Assembly (NCBI GenBank): GCA_933207985.1
Contig: OW240915.1
Coordinates: 109,948,329-110,012,328, forward strand
Direction of reading: 5' to 3'
Source: Pelobates cultripes
Lineage: Eukaryota > Chordata > Amphibia > Anura > Pelobatidae
DNA: 64,000 bases
Shown: in pieces, positions 50,621 to 61,581 of the stretch
Layout of the letters: each line of letters begins with the position of its first letter
How positions within the stretch are numbered: the first letter of the stretch is position 1
Made by a program: the position numbers and the translations under genes
The notes under the pieces: generated by a model
Databases searched by the model: none
The model's input: only the letters and a program-made list of their open reading frames with translations
What the model was told of the DNA's origin: nothing

Positions 50621-52784
50621 AGGAAAACTCCGACACCACCTTTTTTCGCCAATCTTTTATCTCAGGTATGAGAGTCCACCCCTTCTTCTGATCCTCTTCA
50701 GGCAGAGACTCAATAAGGTATTGTCCAGTTCCCCCCAACATTTCATGGTGCATTGAGGCTATGGCTCGTAAGGTTTTGGTCTCACCAGGCTTCACAAATG
50801 CAGGTTCTGTTCCTGAATAGTGGCACAACCCTGGTTTTGTTGCAAGGGCTAGTCGTCGACACTCTTTTCCTAGGACAGGGCTGACCTCCATCAGTCGGTC
50901 TAAGGAGACATCTCCCACTTCTGTCAGATAGGCCCTGAATACATCCTGTACCATCTTTGCATTAGTACCCAATATTATTGGGGCACACACTTTCTTGGCT
51001 GCAGGGCATATCAAAGCTTCCAGCTCCATAGGACATATCATCCCGGTATTTAACTGGGGAATAGTTATGGTCACTTTTATGCATCCCTCCACAGGTTGAG
51101 CTTGAGACCCAACGCCCCATAGCTGAAACTCTCCTGCAGGTTCCATAGGAATGTGTTTCAAATGACGTTCATAGAAGTCTCTGTAGATAATGGTGACTTG
51201 AGAACCTGTATCTAGCAATGCTGAAGCATGAATTCCTTCCACTTGCACGTGTATCAAAGATTTAGGCCCAATCTTGGCCCCTACAGATAGACTATATGTA
51301 GGCCGGGTCTTCCTTCGCTTGTAAGACCTGGTCATTTGAGTCTCCCCGAGCTCGGTTGCCAGCACCCCCACATCCACCTCCATGGAATCCGCAGGGCACT
51401 CCCGCTGAAAATGCCCTGACTTTCCACATTTAAAGCAGTTCCCTCGGCGGGGTGAATCCTCAGGAAACAGCTTTTTCTGAGTCTTCCTGTGTTGCCCCCC
51501 ACTTCCAGGGGGAAGATCTGCTCTCTCTGGTGGTGATTTGCATAAAAGCTCCAATTCAGCCACCTTCTTCCTAAGAGCTGACAGTTCTGTATTCTCTTTC
51601 TCCTTCTGTAGGGGTGGACACATCTGGTCTTCCAATCTCCTGGCTGTATTTATTAATGTGGAATAAGGCAGAACTTTATCATCCAACTTGGCTCTCAGCA
51701 GAATCATAACTGGATTATTGGTCAAACCACCTCTCTGAATTTGCTTAGATAGCCGAGCATCCAACTCAGAGGCAGTGACTGCTCCTTTATGGAATAACTT
51801 TCCAAGCGATAGCTGTAACCGGTTGATATAGTCAGTGGCTTTTTCGTGCTCCTTCTGCTTAGTGGCTAGGAACTTAACCAACAGATCATCCAAATCTTCT
51901 GATTTCCCATAAGCATCCTGTAAAACTTGTAGATAGTCGTGCGCAGTAGCTTGCCCATTTACTCCCTTGTACAGTCTTATCATGTCTGTAGCGGGAAAAC
52001 GAAGACTCTCCACCAACCGCTGTTTCTTTATGGTATCCGTACAAGACCATTCCTCCAACAACTGCATAGCATTATCCTTCCAGACCTCAAAAGGCTCTTC
52101 TCCTGCAGGAACAGGCTGATTCCCAGAAAACACCTTTAGTTTGCGGTAACTATGGGTGTGGTTTGCCGTCACTATGGCTTCTGAGAGTTTCTGTAGTATG
52201 TCCGATACATCACTACCTCCTGTAGGGAGGGTGTGTACTTCAGGGTTGTCTGGTTTCAGTAATACTGTAGATGGATGAGATTCTGCTTTAGGAGTAATCA
52301 TCCCCTGTCCTCTAGGAGGATGGGCAGCTTGTTTAGGAATGGCTCCGGCCTTTCCGGAGATGGGGGTCAGGAGCTTAGAATAATTTTCTGTGACATAATC
52401 TTTCCGCTCTAATTTAAAGGGTTGTTGCAGTGAGACCCTTTCTTTCTTATCAAGGAGAGCGTACACTAAGGAGCATCCTCCATCCGGGGCTCCATGTAAA
52501 TGAATGTTGGTAGGCATCTCATGGTCTCCCAAGCCCATATGACAATATATTAACATGTAAGTTTGGCCTTCAGAATCCTGCAGGATATCTCTGATGGTCG
52601 CCATTTCTATTCCCAGTCGAATTTCTATACACAAGATGACGTGATTCATCTCACAGCAGGATGGGACTTTGCATAACATCACAGCTTGCTGTAATGGTAC
52701 ATTTCTTTGCTGGGCCCACTGTTTCACAAAGGAGGGAGTGGCCTGAGGACTTAACCTATTCTCACTGGTTGTACCCCAATACAT
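50580..52784 (-). CDS. Gypsy copy 2 Gag-protease
   Basis: The start is taken as the Met after the primer site (52784); the frame is open back to 52982. It includes the PNMA-like N-terminal domain, capsid, CCHC (CFKCGKSGHFQREC) and protease LLDTGSQV, then ends in altered residues after the frameshift near 50641. Variants shared with copy 3 but not copy 1 include QATAHDY and GLTNNPV. Private changes include YCHMGLG. Confidence 0.85.
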   Translation of the reverse strand: MYWGTTSENRLSPQATPSFVKQWAQQRNVPLQQAVMLCKVPSCCEMNHVILCIEIRLGIEMATIRDILQDSEGQTYMLIYCHMGLGDHEMPTNIHLHGAPDGGCSLVYALLDKKERVSLQQPFKLERKDYVTENYSKLLTPISGKAGAIPKQAAHPPRGQGMITPKAESHPSTVLLKPDNPEVHTLPTGGSDVSDILQKLSEAIVTANHTHSYRKLKVFSGNQPVPAGEEPFEVWKDNAMQLLEEWSCTDTIKKQRLVESLRFPATDMIRLYKGVNGQATAHDYLQVLQDAYGKSEDLDDLLVKFLATKQKEHEKATDYINRLQLSLGKLFHKGAVTASELDARLSKQIQRGGLTNNPVMILLRAKLDDKVLPYSTLINTARRLEDQMCPPLQKEKENTELSALRKKVAELELLCKSPPERADLPPGSGGQHRKTQKKLFPEDSPRRGNCFKCGKSGHFQRECPADSMEVDVGVLATELGETQMTRSYKRRKTRPTYSLSVGAKIGPKSLIHVQVEGIHASALLDTGSQVTIIYRDFYERHLKHIPMEPAGEFQLWGVGSQAQPVEGCIKVTITIPQLNTGMICPMELEALICPAAKKVCAPIILGTNAKMVQDVFRAYLTEVGDVSLDRLMEVSPVLGKECRRLALATKPGLCHYSGTEPAFVKPGETKTLRAIASMHHEMLGGTGQYLIESLPEEDQKKGWTLIPEIKDWRKKVVSEFSCDGTEFNPHGNPD

Positions 52785-52802
52785 CTCAGCAGTGCCTCGA
52801 TC

Positions 52803-53666
52803 TGTAACGGGGTTTTGGGGGTGCCCCCTAGTGTCTTTGGGGTCCCCAAACCTAGTTAACTCACTATGCCTGACAGGCGGATCCTGAGCCTCCGCTATCT
52901 GGGAGCTGGGGTACATGTCTGCGGCAGTGCCCCCACCCAGTGGAGCATCCGGGGTAGGGATGTGGGGTCCCACTGGGAACATACTTGGTGCAATGAGACT
53001 GACACAGTCTAACTGGGACTAACTTTATATGGAAAGTAGCAACTGAACCAACATACATAGGAAAATACAATAGTGTAACACAGATAACAATGCAAATGTG
53101 GATTTTCCTCACTCACCCACCAGCACACCTGTGCCCCACCCCCTTATCTTCGCCCTAGCGGCCGTTGGTGCACATAGGAGAGTTGGGGCCCTTATAAGTC
53201 CTGCTTCACAGGGTCACTGAAGCAGCCTCAGATGTGTAATGTCCGTCACAGGACCTCAGAGTCTTTACTGTGAGTGAGGAGACAGGTGCCCTGTGGTGAT
53301 ACAGGGAGAGGCTTGGCTTACCCTCACAACACGATTAACCAGTCAGTCAGCAGCAGTCTCCTCTCACTGGATTCGCCAGACGTCTGGACTCAGTGCTTGT
53401 CTTCTTTCCTTTCCTGCAGGTCCCTCTCTCAGCTGGTGGGATCTTGGGTGAAACAAGTTCTCTCAGCCAGGCCCTATCTCTGTGCTACAGTCTCTCACAT
53501 GTCCTCTCTCTGGCTCAGCATGTGGTCACTCTTAGAATCCTCCTCCCTCAGAGCTGTGCAGGAAGTCCTGACAGGCCCTGCGATGATGCCACACTCCTCT
53601 CCTGATTTCAGCAAGTCATGTGATCAAAGCTCAATGTTTTATTAACAGCATACTGAGTCCATGTGC
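52803..53666 (-). repeat. 5' LTR of gypsy copy 2, incomplete
   Basis: 864 of the expected 915 bp, ending at the gap. About a dozen single-base differences from the copy 1 LTRs, such as GGAAAGTAGCAACTG for GGTAAGTAGCAATTG near 53035, make it the most diverged LTR in the window. Confidence 0.9.
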
Positions 53667-53766
53667 NNNNNNNNNNNNNNNNNNNNNNNNNNNNNNNNNN
53701 NNNNNNNNNNNNNNNNNNNNNNNNNNNNNNNNNNNNNNNNNNNNNNNNNNNNNNNNNNNNNNNNNN
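53667..53766. other. Assembly gap, 100 N
   Basis: A run of exactly 100 N, a usual placeholder for unknown length. By alignment to copy 1 the left edge corresponds to 43154 and the right edge to 45938, inside the poly(T). About 2783 bp (LTR end plus block B) should therefore lie here if the array is regular. Confidence 0.95.
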
Positions 53767-55033
53767 TTTTTTTTTTTAAATTCTTTATTTTTGCAGTGCA
53801 TTTGGAATAACATATGTGCACGGGGTACCCCAAAGGCAATCCGCATGCTTTGCAAACATCAAGAACAATGGAGTATACATTGGTACTTGCACAGTTTTTA
53901 GTTAGGAGATGAAGTCGTGTTTAACATAGATTAGTAGCAGATAGTATCTGTTAATCATAGCTTATTTAGAAGCGTTCACTGTTAGACATGCATAACTTTG
54001 GGTACATAATGTTTGGCAACTATTCGAGGGTTCAAGACAGGCTAAACCAACTGCGAGGGGTTTATAGAACTGGTATAGGTTTGAGTGCTATGGGACGAAT
54101 AGAACTATGGTGAGGTGGCATACTTTTGGTTAGGTTTGTATATGGCTAGAACTTTGGGATGCTATGCAATATACGCTTATTTAAGTAGGCCAATACCCCA
54201 CTATGCTCCCTGTATTTTCCCTGTCTCACAATGGGTCTGAGCTGCTTGCTCTTGGGTTTAAATTGCACTCTAGTCTGGAGCTGCAGTGGGATGACCACAG
54301 TAAAGGGGTGCTAAACCATTAAAACAGCATATTAAGATATGGAGATAACGTGTTGCTTATTTCTGGGCTGTCTACTTGCTCACCCTAGGGGGCCCCCTTG
54401 GAGTGGTAGATAAAGGCATTATCAATCGAGAGTCAAGAAAAAGGAGAAGAGATATATCAGCTATCAGGACTGCTGGTATAATCACATGCAAAGAACAATA
54501 ACTAAAAATAAAAAGTAAATAAAAAATAAAAATCAAATCAGCATTCTGAAGAAAAACATATTTGGTCAATAATAATTCCCAAAGAATTCCGCTTGTCAGC
54601 TCAGCTTAGCCTATGCCTGTGAGGGGCAGGTCACGGTCCAGTCTTTGGGAAAGATGTGGTCCCACAGCTCCCCGTTGTCTGTGCCCCTGGATCTCCGTTT
54701 GAGGTCGATGAATGTGCAGGAGTTGACGGGGTCTTTTGGGTGTACCTTGCTGCTGGCGTCGGGTCGCCCCCGGGGTGTTAGGTGCTTGGTATGAGTGTTC
54801 AGCGTGCGTCCAGGAGTGTGGGTACATGCTGCAGTGGTCAGAGACTTCAGATGCCGCTGGGCGGTGAGTTGGTCGGGTGTGTGTGGCTATTTTGTGCTGC
54901 CATATGTGGTTACTGTTGTTGGAGCCTAGGGAGCCGTTCCCCTCTCTCCCCCCTTCCGAACTCCCGCCTCTTCTCTGTCTGAGGGCCCTTCTGGGGACTC
55001 GGGTCGGGCAACCACTCAAGAGGCGTCGGCGGG
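53767..55033 (-). mobile_element. Second copy of block A retroposon
   Basis: Matches 45938-47204 at an offset of 7829; I saw no differences. It starts in the poly(T) at the gap edge and ends at the same junction with gypsy internal DNA. Confidence 0.85.
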
Positions 55034-55792
55034 TTGTGTCAGCGGGGCATAACTGGGCTCTCCTATATTATCATAAACTAGGGCCCTAGGGGGTTGCCGC
55101 ACTCTGGTGCTGTGTCTCAGTTCTCGCTGGGGGAGAGGATCTTGGGACATCAACTGTGGAACTTTGACTCCTGCCCTCGAAGTAGAGTTTTTAAGGGAAG
55201 TTCCAGGCACAAAACAGGGACTTTCTGGATTCAACCTTGGAGAACTTTGTGACCCAGGAGAGGTTCCGGGACTTTGTGAAACCACAGGAGTTAAAGGAGG
55301 CAATTGTTGTGTTTCTTCAGCGGGTGATGACCATCACTGATCCTCTGCACTGGGAGTTCCCGGGGTCTCCTCTGCCCCATTTCCAGGACTCTCTGCTGGG
55401 GTTTCCTCCAGTTCTTCACTACTCTCTTCCTCTTCATCAGTATACACAACTGGAAGCAGATGGTTTCTATGCCAAGCCTTTATTCTGCCCTCCGGGCCCC
55501 GAATGTTGTACACTGGCAGTCCTTCCAGTTTGGACACAACCTCAAACAGGGTATCTTTCCATCTGTCAGCCAGTTTGTGTTTTCCAGGCACACCTAGATT
55601 CCGGAGAAGAACTTTATCCCCTGCTTGAATCTCCCGATATCTCACCTTAGCATCATATCTTCTTTTGTTCCGTTCTTCCATTTTTGCTGCAGCTTGGGTG
55701 GCCAACTCGTAGGCCCGACGAAGGTTTTGTTTGAGGTTCCTCACATATTGAAAGTGTGAAGTTGAATCTGTTCCATCAGGAGACACTCCCAA
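55016..55792 (-). pseudogene. Gypsy copy 3 integrase C-terminal part, frameshifted and with a stop
   Basis: The upper part (55792-55334) encodes SHFQYVRNLKQNLRRAYEL and the GPY/F-like module, then hits a stop where copies 1 and 2 have Trp. The lower part (55303-55016) carries the Pro/Ser-rich tail. It is separated from the main pol frame by loss of one base near 55791. Confidence 0.85.
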
Positions 55793-58700
55793 CGGACATC
55801 TATCGGCAATCGAGCTTCTCTTCCGAACATTAAGAAATAGGGTGAGAACCCTGTAGATTCATGCCTTGTACAGTTGTATGCGTGGACCATGGTTTCCACA
55901 TGTTTACTCCAAGACCGCTTCTCGATTTGCTTGAGAGTCCCTAGCATATCTAGGAGGGTCCTATTGAATCGTTCTGGCTGTGCATCACCCTCCGGATGAT
56001 AAGGTGTGGTTCTGGACTTCTGCACCTGCAACATGCCTAACAGCTCCTTTATCAACTTACTCTCAAAGTCTCTACCTTGATCAGAGTGTAGCCGATTGGG
56101 TAGTCCATAGTGAATAAAATACTTCTGCCAAAGGACTTTGGCTACAGTCACAGCCTTTTGGTCTTTAGTGGGGAAAGCTTGAGCATATCTGGTGAAGTGG
56201 TCCGTTACCACCAGCACATTTCCAATTCCCGCTGTATCGTCCTCAATGCAGAGATAGTCCATGCACACAAGATCCATGGGTCCCGTACTTTTCAGATGAC
56301 CCATAGGGGCAGCTCTCACAGGCAGGGTCTTCCTCTGGATGCACCTCCTGCATGTCTTTACATGTTGCTCGACATGTTCCCTCATGCGAGGCCAATAGAA
56401 CCGATCTTGTACTAGGCCATAGGTCTTGTCCACCCCGAGATGCCCATGTTGATCGTGGAGAGCTCTCAGGACCATGCCACGGTATCGGTGCGGTAGTACC
56501 AATTGTTTTCTGTCAGGGTGATCATGATACTTCACGACCCTATAGAGTACTCCATCTTCGAGATGTAGTCGGCTCCATTCTCTTCGGTATAATTCTCTTT
56601 GATTCACAGGTAGAGAAGTCAGCAATTTAGGATTCTTAGTCTTTATTGCTCTGATAACTATCCCAATATACCAGTCCTGCGCTTGAGCCTTCCTCTTGTC
56701 TTCTGTGGTTATACTGGACCACTGTTGAAGCATGACTGGAGCATGGAACACCTCAGGCACAGCTTCGGGAGAGTGGCTAATGGAGTCTATCCCTCTTAGC
56801 TCGGCAAATTCTTCTTGACTCTCGGCCACCACATACATCTGACAAAAGGCTCCTACCCCCGGCCCAGGGATCTCTTCTTCTTGGTGAGGGGGGAGTCTAG
56901 GTCTGCGGGACAGGGCATCTGCGCTGACATTCTTGGGCCCAGGCTTGTACTTCAGGCTGAAACTGTAGTTTGACAAGGCAGCCAACCACCTATGTCCTGT
57001 AGCATCCAGCTTAGCTGTAGTCTGGATGTAGGTAAGTGGATTGTTGTCAGTCCTTACTTCGAATGTTGCCCCATACAAATAGTCATGCAGCTTATCCACG
57101 ATGGCCCACTTGAGTGCCAGAAATTCCAATTTATGGACTGGATAGTTCTTCTCTGCACCTGTAAGACTCCTACTTATGTAAGCCACCGGCCTCAATCCTG
57201 CTGGATAACTTTGGTGCAGTACACCCCCTAGGCCTTCCATACTGGCATCCACATGGAGGATATATGGTTTCTCAGGGTCTGCATAGGCTAAGACAGGAGC
57301 TTCTGTAAGTCTCTTCTTCAGCGTCAGAAAGGCATCTTCACATCCTGAAGTCCATTTCTCTCCAAAGGGGTCTTTAGGATATGGTGCCTTAACACCCTTT
57401 ACGTCAGAGATAATCTTCAGCAGGTCATGTAACTCTCGAGCAATCTTTGAGTAGTCTTTCACGAACCTTCGGTAGTAACCACAGAATCCGAGAAAGGACC
57501 GCAACTCACCGATGTTATTTGGTCTTGGCCAATTCAGCACTGCTTCAATTTTAGCAGGATCTGTGGCTACTCCTTCAGCGGAGACTATGTGCCCCACATA
57601 AGTGACAGAGTTCTGGGCAAATTGGCATTTGTCCACTGATAGCTTCAGGCCTTCAGCTTGAAGTCGATCCAACACCTTTAGCAATCTTTGTTCATGCTCC
57701 TCTGGTGTCTTCCCGAAAACAATTAGGTCATCTAGATACACTAGACACTCTTTGGGATTCATATCCCCCACAGTTTTCTCCATCAGCCTCTGAAAAGTAG
57801 CAGGAGCTCCTGTGACTCCCTGTGGCATTCTGGTAAACTGGAAGAACCCCAAAGGGCAGATGAAAGCTGTCTTTTCCTGATCTTCCTTCTTCATGGGTAC
57901 CTGATAATATCCAGACCTCAAGTCAAGCACACTGAACCACTGGCTGCCAGATAGGGCGTTCAGAAGATCTTCTATCCGGGGCAAGGTGTACTGGTCTGGC
58001 ACAGTCCTCTTGTTCAGAGTACGGTAGTCCACACATAGCCGAACTGAACCATTCTTTTTCCTCACTACCACAATAGGTGAGGCATAGGGGCTCCGGGACT
58101 CTGTGATGATGCCTGCTCCTTCCATCTGCTGGAGTATGTCCCGGACATCTTCCACATCTCGAGGGGGTATTCTTCTTGACCTTTCTCTGAAAGGAGTAGG
58201 ATCAGCAAGTCTTATAGCATGGGTGGCACTCTTAGAACACCCCACGTCCATCTCTGCTCTGGAGAACACTCCCTCTCGGGTGGCCAGTTTTGAACGAAGG
58301 CTGTCTTTCCACTGCTGTGGTAGGGGAGAATCTTCTAGATCAAAATCTAAAGGTGCTTTCACATGATCCGTCTGTTCTGCACTCACAGACATGATGGACG
58401 AAACTTGATCTAAAAGGTGTATTACACCAATCTTCTGATGACGATCAATCCGGATTTCCGTGGGGGTTAAATTCTGTACCATCACAGGAAAACTCCGACA
58501 CCACCTTTTTCGCCAATCTTTTATCTCAGGTATGAGAGTCCACCCCTTCTTCTGATCCTCTTCAGGCAGAGACTCAATAAGGTATTGTCCAGTTCCCCCC
58601 AACATTTCATGGTGCATTGAGGCTATGGCTCGTAAGGTTTTGGTCTCACCAGGCTTCACAAATGCAGGTTCTGTTCCTGAATAGTGGCACAACCCTGGTT

Positions 58701-60648
58701 TTGTTGCAAGGGCTAGTCGTCGACACTCTTTTCCTAGGACAGGGCTGACCTCCATCAGTCGGTCTAAGGAGACATCTCCCACTTCTGTCAGATAGGCCCT
58801 GAATACATCCTGTACCATCTTTGCATTAGTACCCAATATTATTGGGGCACACACTTTCTTGGCTGCAGGGCATATCAAAGCTTCCAGCTCCATAGGACAT
58901 ATCATCCCGGTATTTAACTGGGGAATAGTTATGGTCACTTTTATGCATCCCTCCACAGGTTGAGCTTGAGACCCAACGCCCCATAGCTGAAACTCTCCTG
59001 CAGGTTCCATAGGAATGTGTTTCAAATGACGTTCATAGAAGTCTCTGTAGATAATGGTGACTTGAGAACCTGTATCTAGCAATGCTGAAGCATGAATTCC
59101 TTCCACTTGCACGTGTATCAAAGATTTAGGCCCAATCTTGGCCCCTACAGATAGACTATATGTAGGCCGGGTCTTCCTTCGCTTGTAAGACCTGGTCATT
59201 TGAGTCTCCCCGAGCTCGGTTGCCAGCACCCCCACATCCACCTCCATGGAATCCGCAGGGCACTCCCGCTGAAAATGCCCTGACTTTCCACATTTAAAGC
59301 AGTTCCCTCGGCGGGGTGAATCCTCAGGAAACAGCTTTTTCTGAGTCTTCCTGTGTTGCCCCCCACTTCCAGGGGGAAGATCTGCTCTCTCTGGTGGTGA
59401 TTTGCATAAAAGCTCCAATTCAGCCACCTTCTTCCTAAGAGCTGACAGTTCTGTATTCTCTTTCTCCTTCTGTAGGGGTGGACACATCTGGTCTTCCAAT
59501 CTCCTGGCTGTATTTATTAATGTGGAATAAGGCAGAACTTTATCATCCAACTTGGCTCTCAGCAGAATCATAACTGGATTATTGGTCAAACCACCTCTCT
59601 GAATTTGCTTAGATAGCCGAGCATCCAACTCAGAGGCAGTGACTGCTCCTTTATGGAATAACTTTCCAAGCGATAGCTGTAACCGGTTGATATAGTCAGT
59701 GGCTTTTTCGTGCTCCTTCTGCTTAGTGGCTAGGAACTTAACCAACAGATCATCCAAATCTTCTGATTTCCCATAAGCATCCTGTAAAACTTGTAGATAG
59801 TCGTGCGCAGTAGCTTGCCCATTTACTCCCTTGTACAGTCTTATCATGTCTGTAGCGGGAAAACGAAGACTCTCCACCAACCGCTGTTTCTTTATGGTAT
59901 CCGTACAAGACCATTCCTCCAACAACTGCATAGCATTATCCTTCCAGACCTCAAAAGGCTCTTCTCCTGCAGGAACAGGCTGATTCCCAGAAAACACCTT
60001 TAGTTTGCGGTAACTATGGGTGTGGTTTGCCGTCACTATGGCTTCTGAGAGTTTCTGTAGTATGTCCGATACATCACTACCTCCTGTAGGCAGGGTGTGT
60101 ACTTCAGGGTTGTCTGGTTTCAGTAATGCTGTAGATGGATGAGATTCTGCTTTAGGAGTAATCATCCCCTGTCCTCTAGGAGGATGGGCAGCTTGTTTAG
60201 GAATGGCTCCGGCCTTTCCGGAGATGGGGGTCAGGAGCTTAGAATAATTTTCTGTGACATAATCTTTCCGTTCTAATTTAAAGGGTTGTTGCAGTGAGAC
60301 CCTTTCTTTCTTATCAAGGAGAGCGTACACTAAGGAGCATCCTCCATCCGGGGCTCCATGTAAATGAATGTTGGTAGGCATCTCATGGTCTCCCAAGCCC
60401 GTATGACAATATATTAACATGTAAGTTTGGCCTTCAGAATCCTGCAGGATATCTCTGATGGTCGCCATTTCTATTCCCAGTCGAATTTCTATACACAAGA
60501 TGACGTGATTCATCTCACAGCAGGATGGGACTTTGCATAACATCACAGCTTGCTGTAATGGTACATTTCTTTGCTGGGCCCACTGTTTCACAAAGGAGGG
60601 AGTGGCCTGAGGACTTAACCTATTCTCACTGGTTGTACCCCAATACAT
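55741..60648 (-). CDS. PNMA-type gypsy Gag-Pro-Pol polyprotein, copy 3 (C-terminus broken)
   Basis: Start at the Met after the primer site (60648), with the frame open back to 60846. All domains of copy 1 are present: PNMA-like N-terminus, capsid, CCHC, protease, RT (YLDD), RNase H, integrase with H2C2 and DDE. The linker after RNase H reads HQEEEIPGPG, four residues shorter than in copies 1 and 2. The frame goes astray after EARLPIDVRW through a one-base loss, ending in unrelated residues. It shares QATAHDY, GLTNNPV, APYPKDP and TFEVRTDN with copy 2. Confidence 0.9.
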   Translation of the reverse strand: MYWGTTSENRLSPQATPSFVKQWAQQRNVPLQQAVMLCKVPSCCEMNHVILCIEIRLGIEMATIRDILQDSEGQTYMLIYCHTGLGDHEMPTNIHLHGAPDGGCSLVYALLDKKERVSLQQPFKLERKDYVTENYSKLLTPISGKAGAIPKQAAHPPRGQGMITPKAESHPSTALLKPDNPEVHTLPTGGSDVSDILQKLSEAIVTANHTHSYRKLKVFSGNQPVPAGEEPFEVWKDNAMQLLEEWSCTDTIKKQRLVESLRFPATDMIRLYKGVNGQATAHDYLQVLQDAYGKSEDLDDLLVKFLATKQKEHEKATDYINRLQLSLGKLFHKGAVTASELDARLSKQIQRGGLTNNPVMILLRAKLDDKVLPYSTLINTARRLEDQMCPPLQKEKENTELSALRKKVAELELLCKSPPERADLPPGSGGQHRKTQKKLFPEDSPRRGNCFKCGKSGHFQRECPADSMEVDVGVLATELGETQMTRSYKRRKTRPTYSLSVGAKIGPKSLIHVQVEGIHASALLDTGSQVTIIYRDFYERHLKHIPMEPAGEFQLWGVGSQAQPVEGCIKVTITIPQLNTGMICPMELEALICPAAKKVCAPIILGTNAKMVQDVFRAYLTEVGDVSLDRLMEVSPVLGKECRRLALATKPGLCHYSGTEPAFVKPGETKTLRAIASMHHEMLGGTGQYLIESLPEEDQKKGWTLIPEIKDWRKRWCRSFPVMVQNLTPTEIRIDRHQKIGVIHLLDQVSSIMSVSAEQTDHVKAPLDFDLEDSPLPQQWKDSLRSKLATREGVFSRAEMDVGCSKSATHAIRLADPTPFRERSRRIPPRDVEDVRDILQQMEGAGIITESRSPYASPIVVVRKKNGSVRLCVDYRTLNKRTVPDQYTLPRIEDLLNALSGSQWFSVLDLRSGYYQVPMKKEDQEKTAFICPLGFFQFTRMPQGVTGAPATFQRLMEKTVGDMNPKECLVYLDDLIVFGKTPEEHEQRLLKVLDRLQAEGLKLSVDKCQFAQNSVTYVGHIVSAEGVATDPAKIEAVLNWPRPNNIGELRSFLGFCGYYRRFVKDYSKIARELHDLLKIISDVKGVKAPYPKDPFGEKWTSGCEDAFLTLKKRLTEAPVLAYADPEKPYILHVDASMEGLGGVLHQSYPAGLRPVAYISRSLTGAEKNYPVHKLEFLALKWAIVDKLHDYLYGATFEVRTDNNPLTYIQTTAKLDATGHRWLAALSNYSFSLKYKPGPKNVSADALSRRPRLPPHQEEEIPGPGVGAFCQMYVVAESQEEFAELRGIDSISHSPEAVPEVFHAPVMLQQWSSITTEDKRKAQAQDWYIGIVIRAIKTKNPKLLTSLPVNQRELYRREWSRLHLEDGVLYRVVKYHDHPDRKQLVLPHRYRGMVLRALHDQHGHLGVDKTYGLVQDRFYWPRMREHVEQHVKTCRRCIQRKTLPVRAAPMGHLKSTGPMDLVCMDYLCIEDDTAGIGNVLVVTDHFTRYAQAFPTKDQKAVTVAKVLWQKYFIHYGLPNRLHSDQGRDFESKLIKELLGMLQVQKSRTTPYHPEGDAQPERFNRTLLDMLGTLKQIEKRSWSKHVETMVHAYNCTRHESTGFSPYFLMFGREARLPIDVRWECLLMEQIQLHTFNM

Positions 60649-60666
60649 CTCAGCAGTGCCTCCATC

Positions 60667-61581
60667 TGTAACGGGGTTTTGGGGGTGCCCCCTAGTGTCT
60701 TTGGGGTCCCCAAACCTAGTTAACTCACTATGCCTGACAGGCGGATCCTGAGCCTCCGCTATCTGGGAGCTGGGGTACATGTCTGCGGCAGTGCCTCCAC
60801 CCAGTGGAGCATCCGGGGTAGGGATGTGGGGTCCCACTGGGAACATACTTGGTGCAATGAGACTGACACAGTCTAACTGGGACTAACTTTATATGGTAAG
60901 TAGCAATTGAACCAACATACATAGGAAAATACAATAGAGTAACACAGATAACAAGGCAAATGTGGATTTCCCTCACTCACCCACCAGCACACCTGCGCCC
61001 CACCCCCTTATCTTCGCCCTAGCGGCCGTTGGTGCACATAGGAGAGTTGGGGCCCTTATAAGTCCTGCTTCACAGGGTCACTGAAGCAGCCTCAGATGTG
61101 TAATGTCCGTCACGGGACCTCAGAGTCTTTACTGTGAGTGAGGAGACAGGTGCCCTGTGGCGATACAGGGAGAGGCTTGGCTTACCCTCACAACACGATT
61201 AACCAGTCAGTCAGCAGCAGTCTCCTCTCACTGGATTCGCCAGACGTCTGGACTCAGTGCTTGTCTTCTTTCCTTTCCTGCAGGTCCCTCTCTCAGCTGG
61301 TGTGATCTTGGGTGAAACAAGTTCTCTCAGCCAGGCCCTATCTCTGTGCTACAGTCTCTCACATGTCCTTTCTCTGGCTCAGCATGTGGTCTCTCTTAGA
61401 ATCCTCCTCCCTCAGAGCTGTGCAGGAAGTCCTGACAGGCCCTGCGATGATGCCACACTCCTCTCTTGATTTCAGCAAGTCATGTGATCAAAGCTCAATG
61501 TTTTATTAACAGCATACTGAGTCCATGTGCCATCTACTGGGCATTTCAGATAATGCAGCCTGTGTAACTTCACGGGCTACA
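60667..61581 (-). repeat. 5' LTR of gypsy copy 3
   Basis: 915 bp. At the one site where copy 1's LTRs differ (G or T in ATAACAAGGC) it has G, like the 3' LTR of copy 1 rather than the 5' LTR. Followed by TTGATATTAATTAATG as in copy 1. Confidence 0.9.

Larger units (their letters stand above)
47205..53666 (-). mobile_element. PNMA-type gypsy, copy 2 (3' LTR missing, 5' LTR cut by gap)
   Basis: Equivalent to 36694-43154 of copy 1, offset 10511-10512. The left end begins at TTGTGTCAGCGG, inside the gypsy internal region, joined to block A; there is no polypurine tract or 3' LTR. The right end runs into the gap within the 5' LTR. It carries the same 49-bp integrase deletion as copy 1, plus a one-base insertion between protease and RT and a damaged primer site. 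Its LTR part has about a dozen differences from the other copies. Confidence 0.9.
55034..61581 (-). mobile_element. PNMA-type gypsy, copy 3 (3' LTR missing)
   Basis: Same left breakpoint as copy 2; complete 5' LTR at the right (60667-61581), then block B as after copy 1. It keeps the 49 bp near 55735-55783 that copies 1 and 2 have lost, but has its own faults: one base missing near 55791, a Trp-to-stop change near 55333, and a 12-bp in-frame loss near 56876 in the acidic linker between RNase H and integrase. Confidence 0.9.

Noticed and set aside
55735..55783. 49 bp in gypsy copy 3 as an insertion
   Set aside because: The segment reads as the expected continuation of the integrase region before the GPY/F-like module, so its absence in copies 1 and 2 is the derived state.
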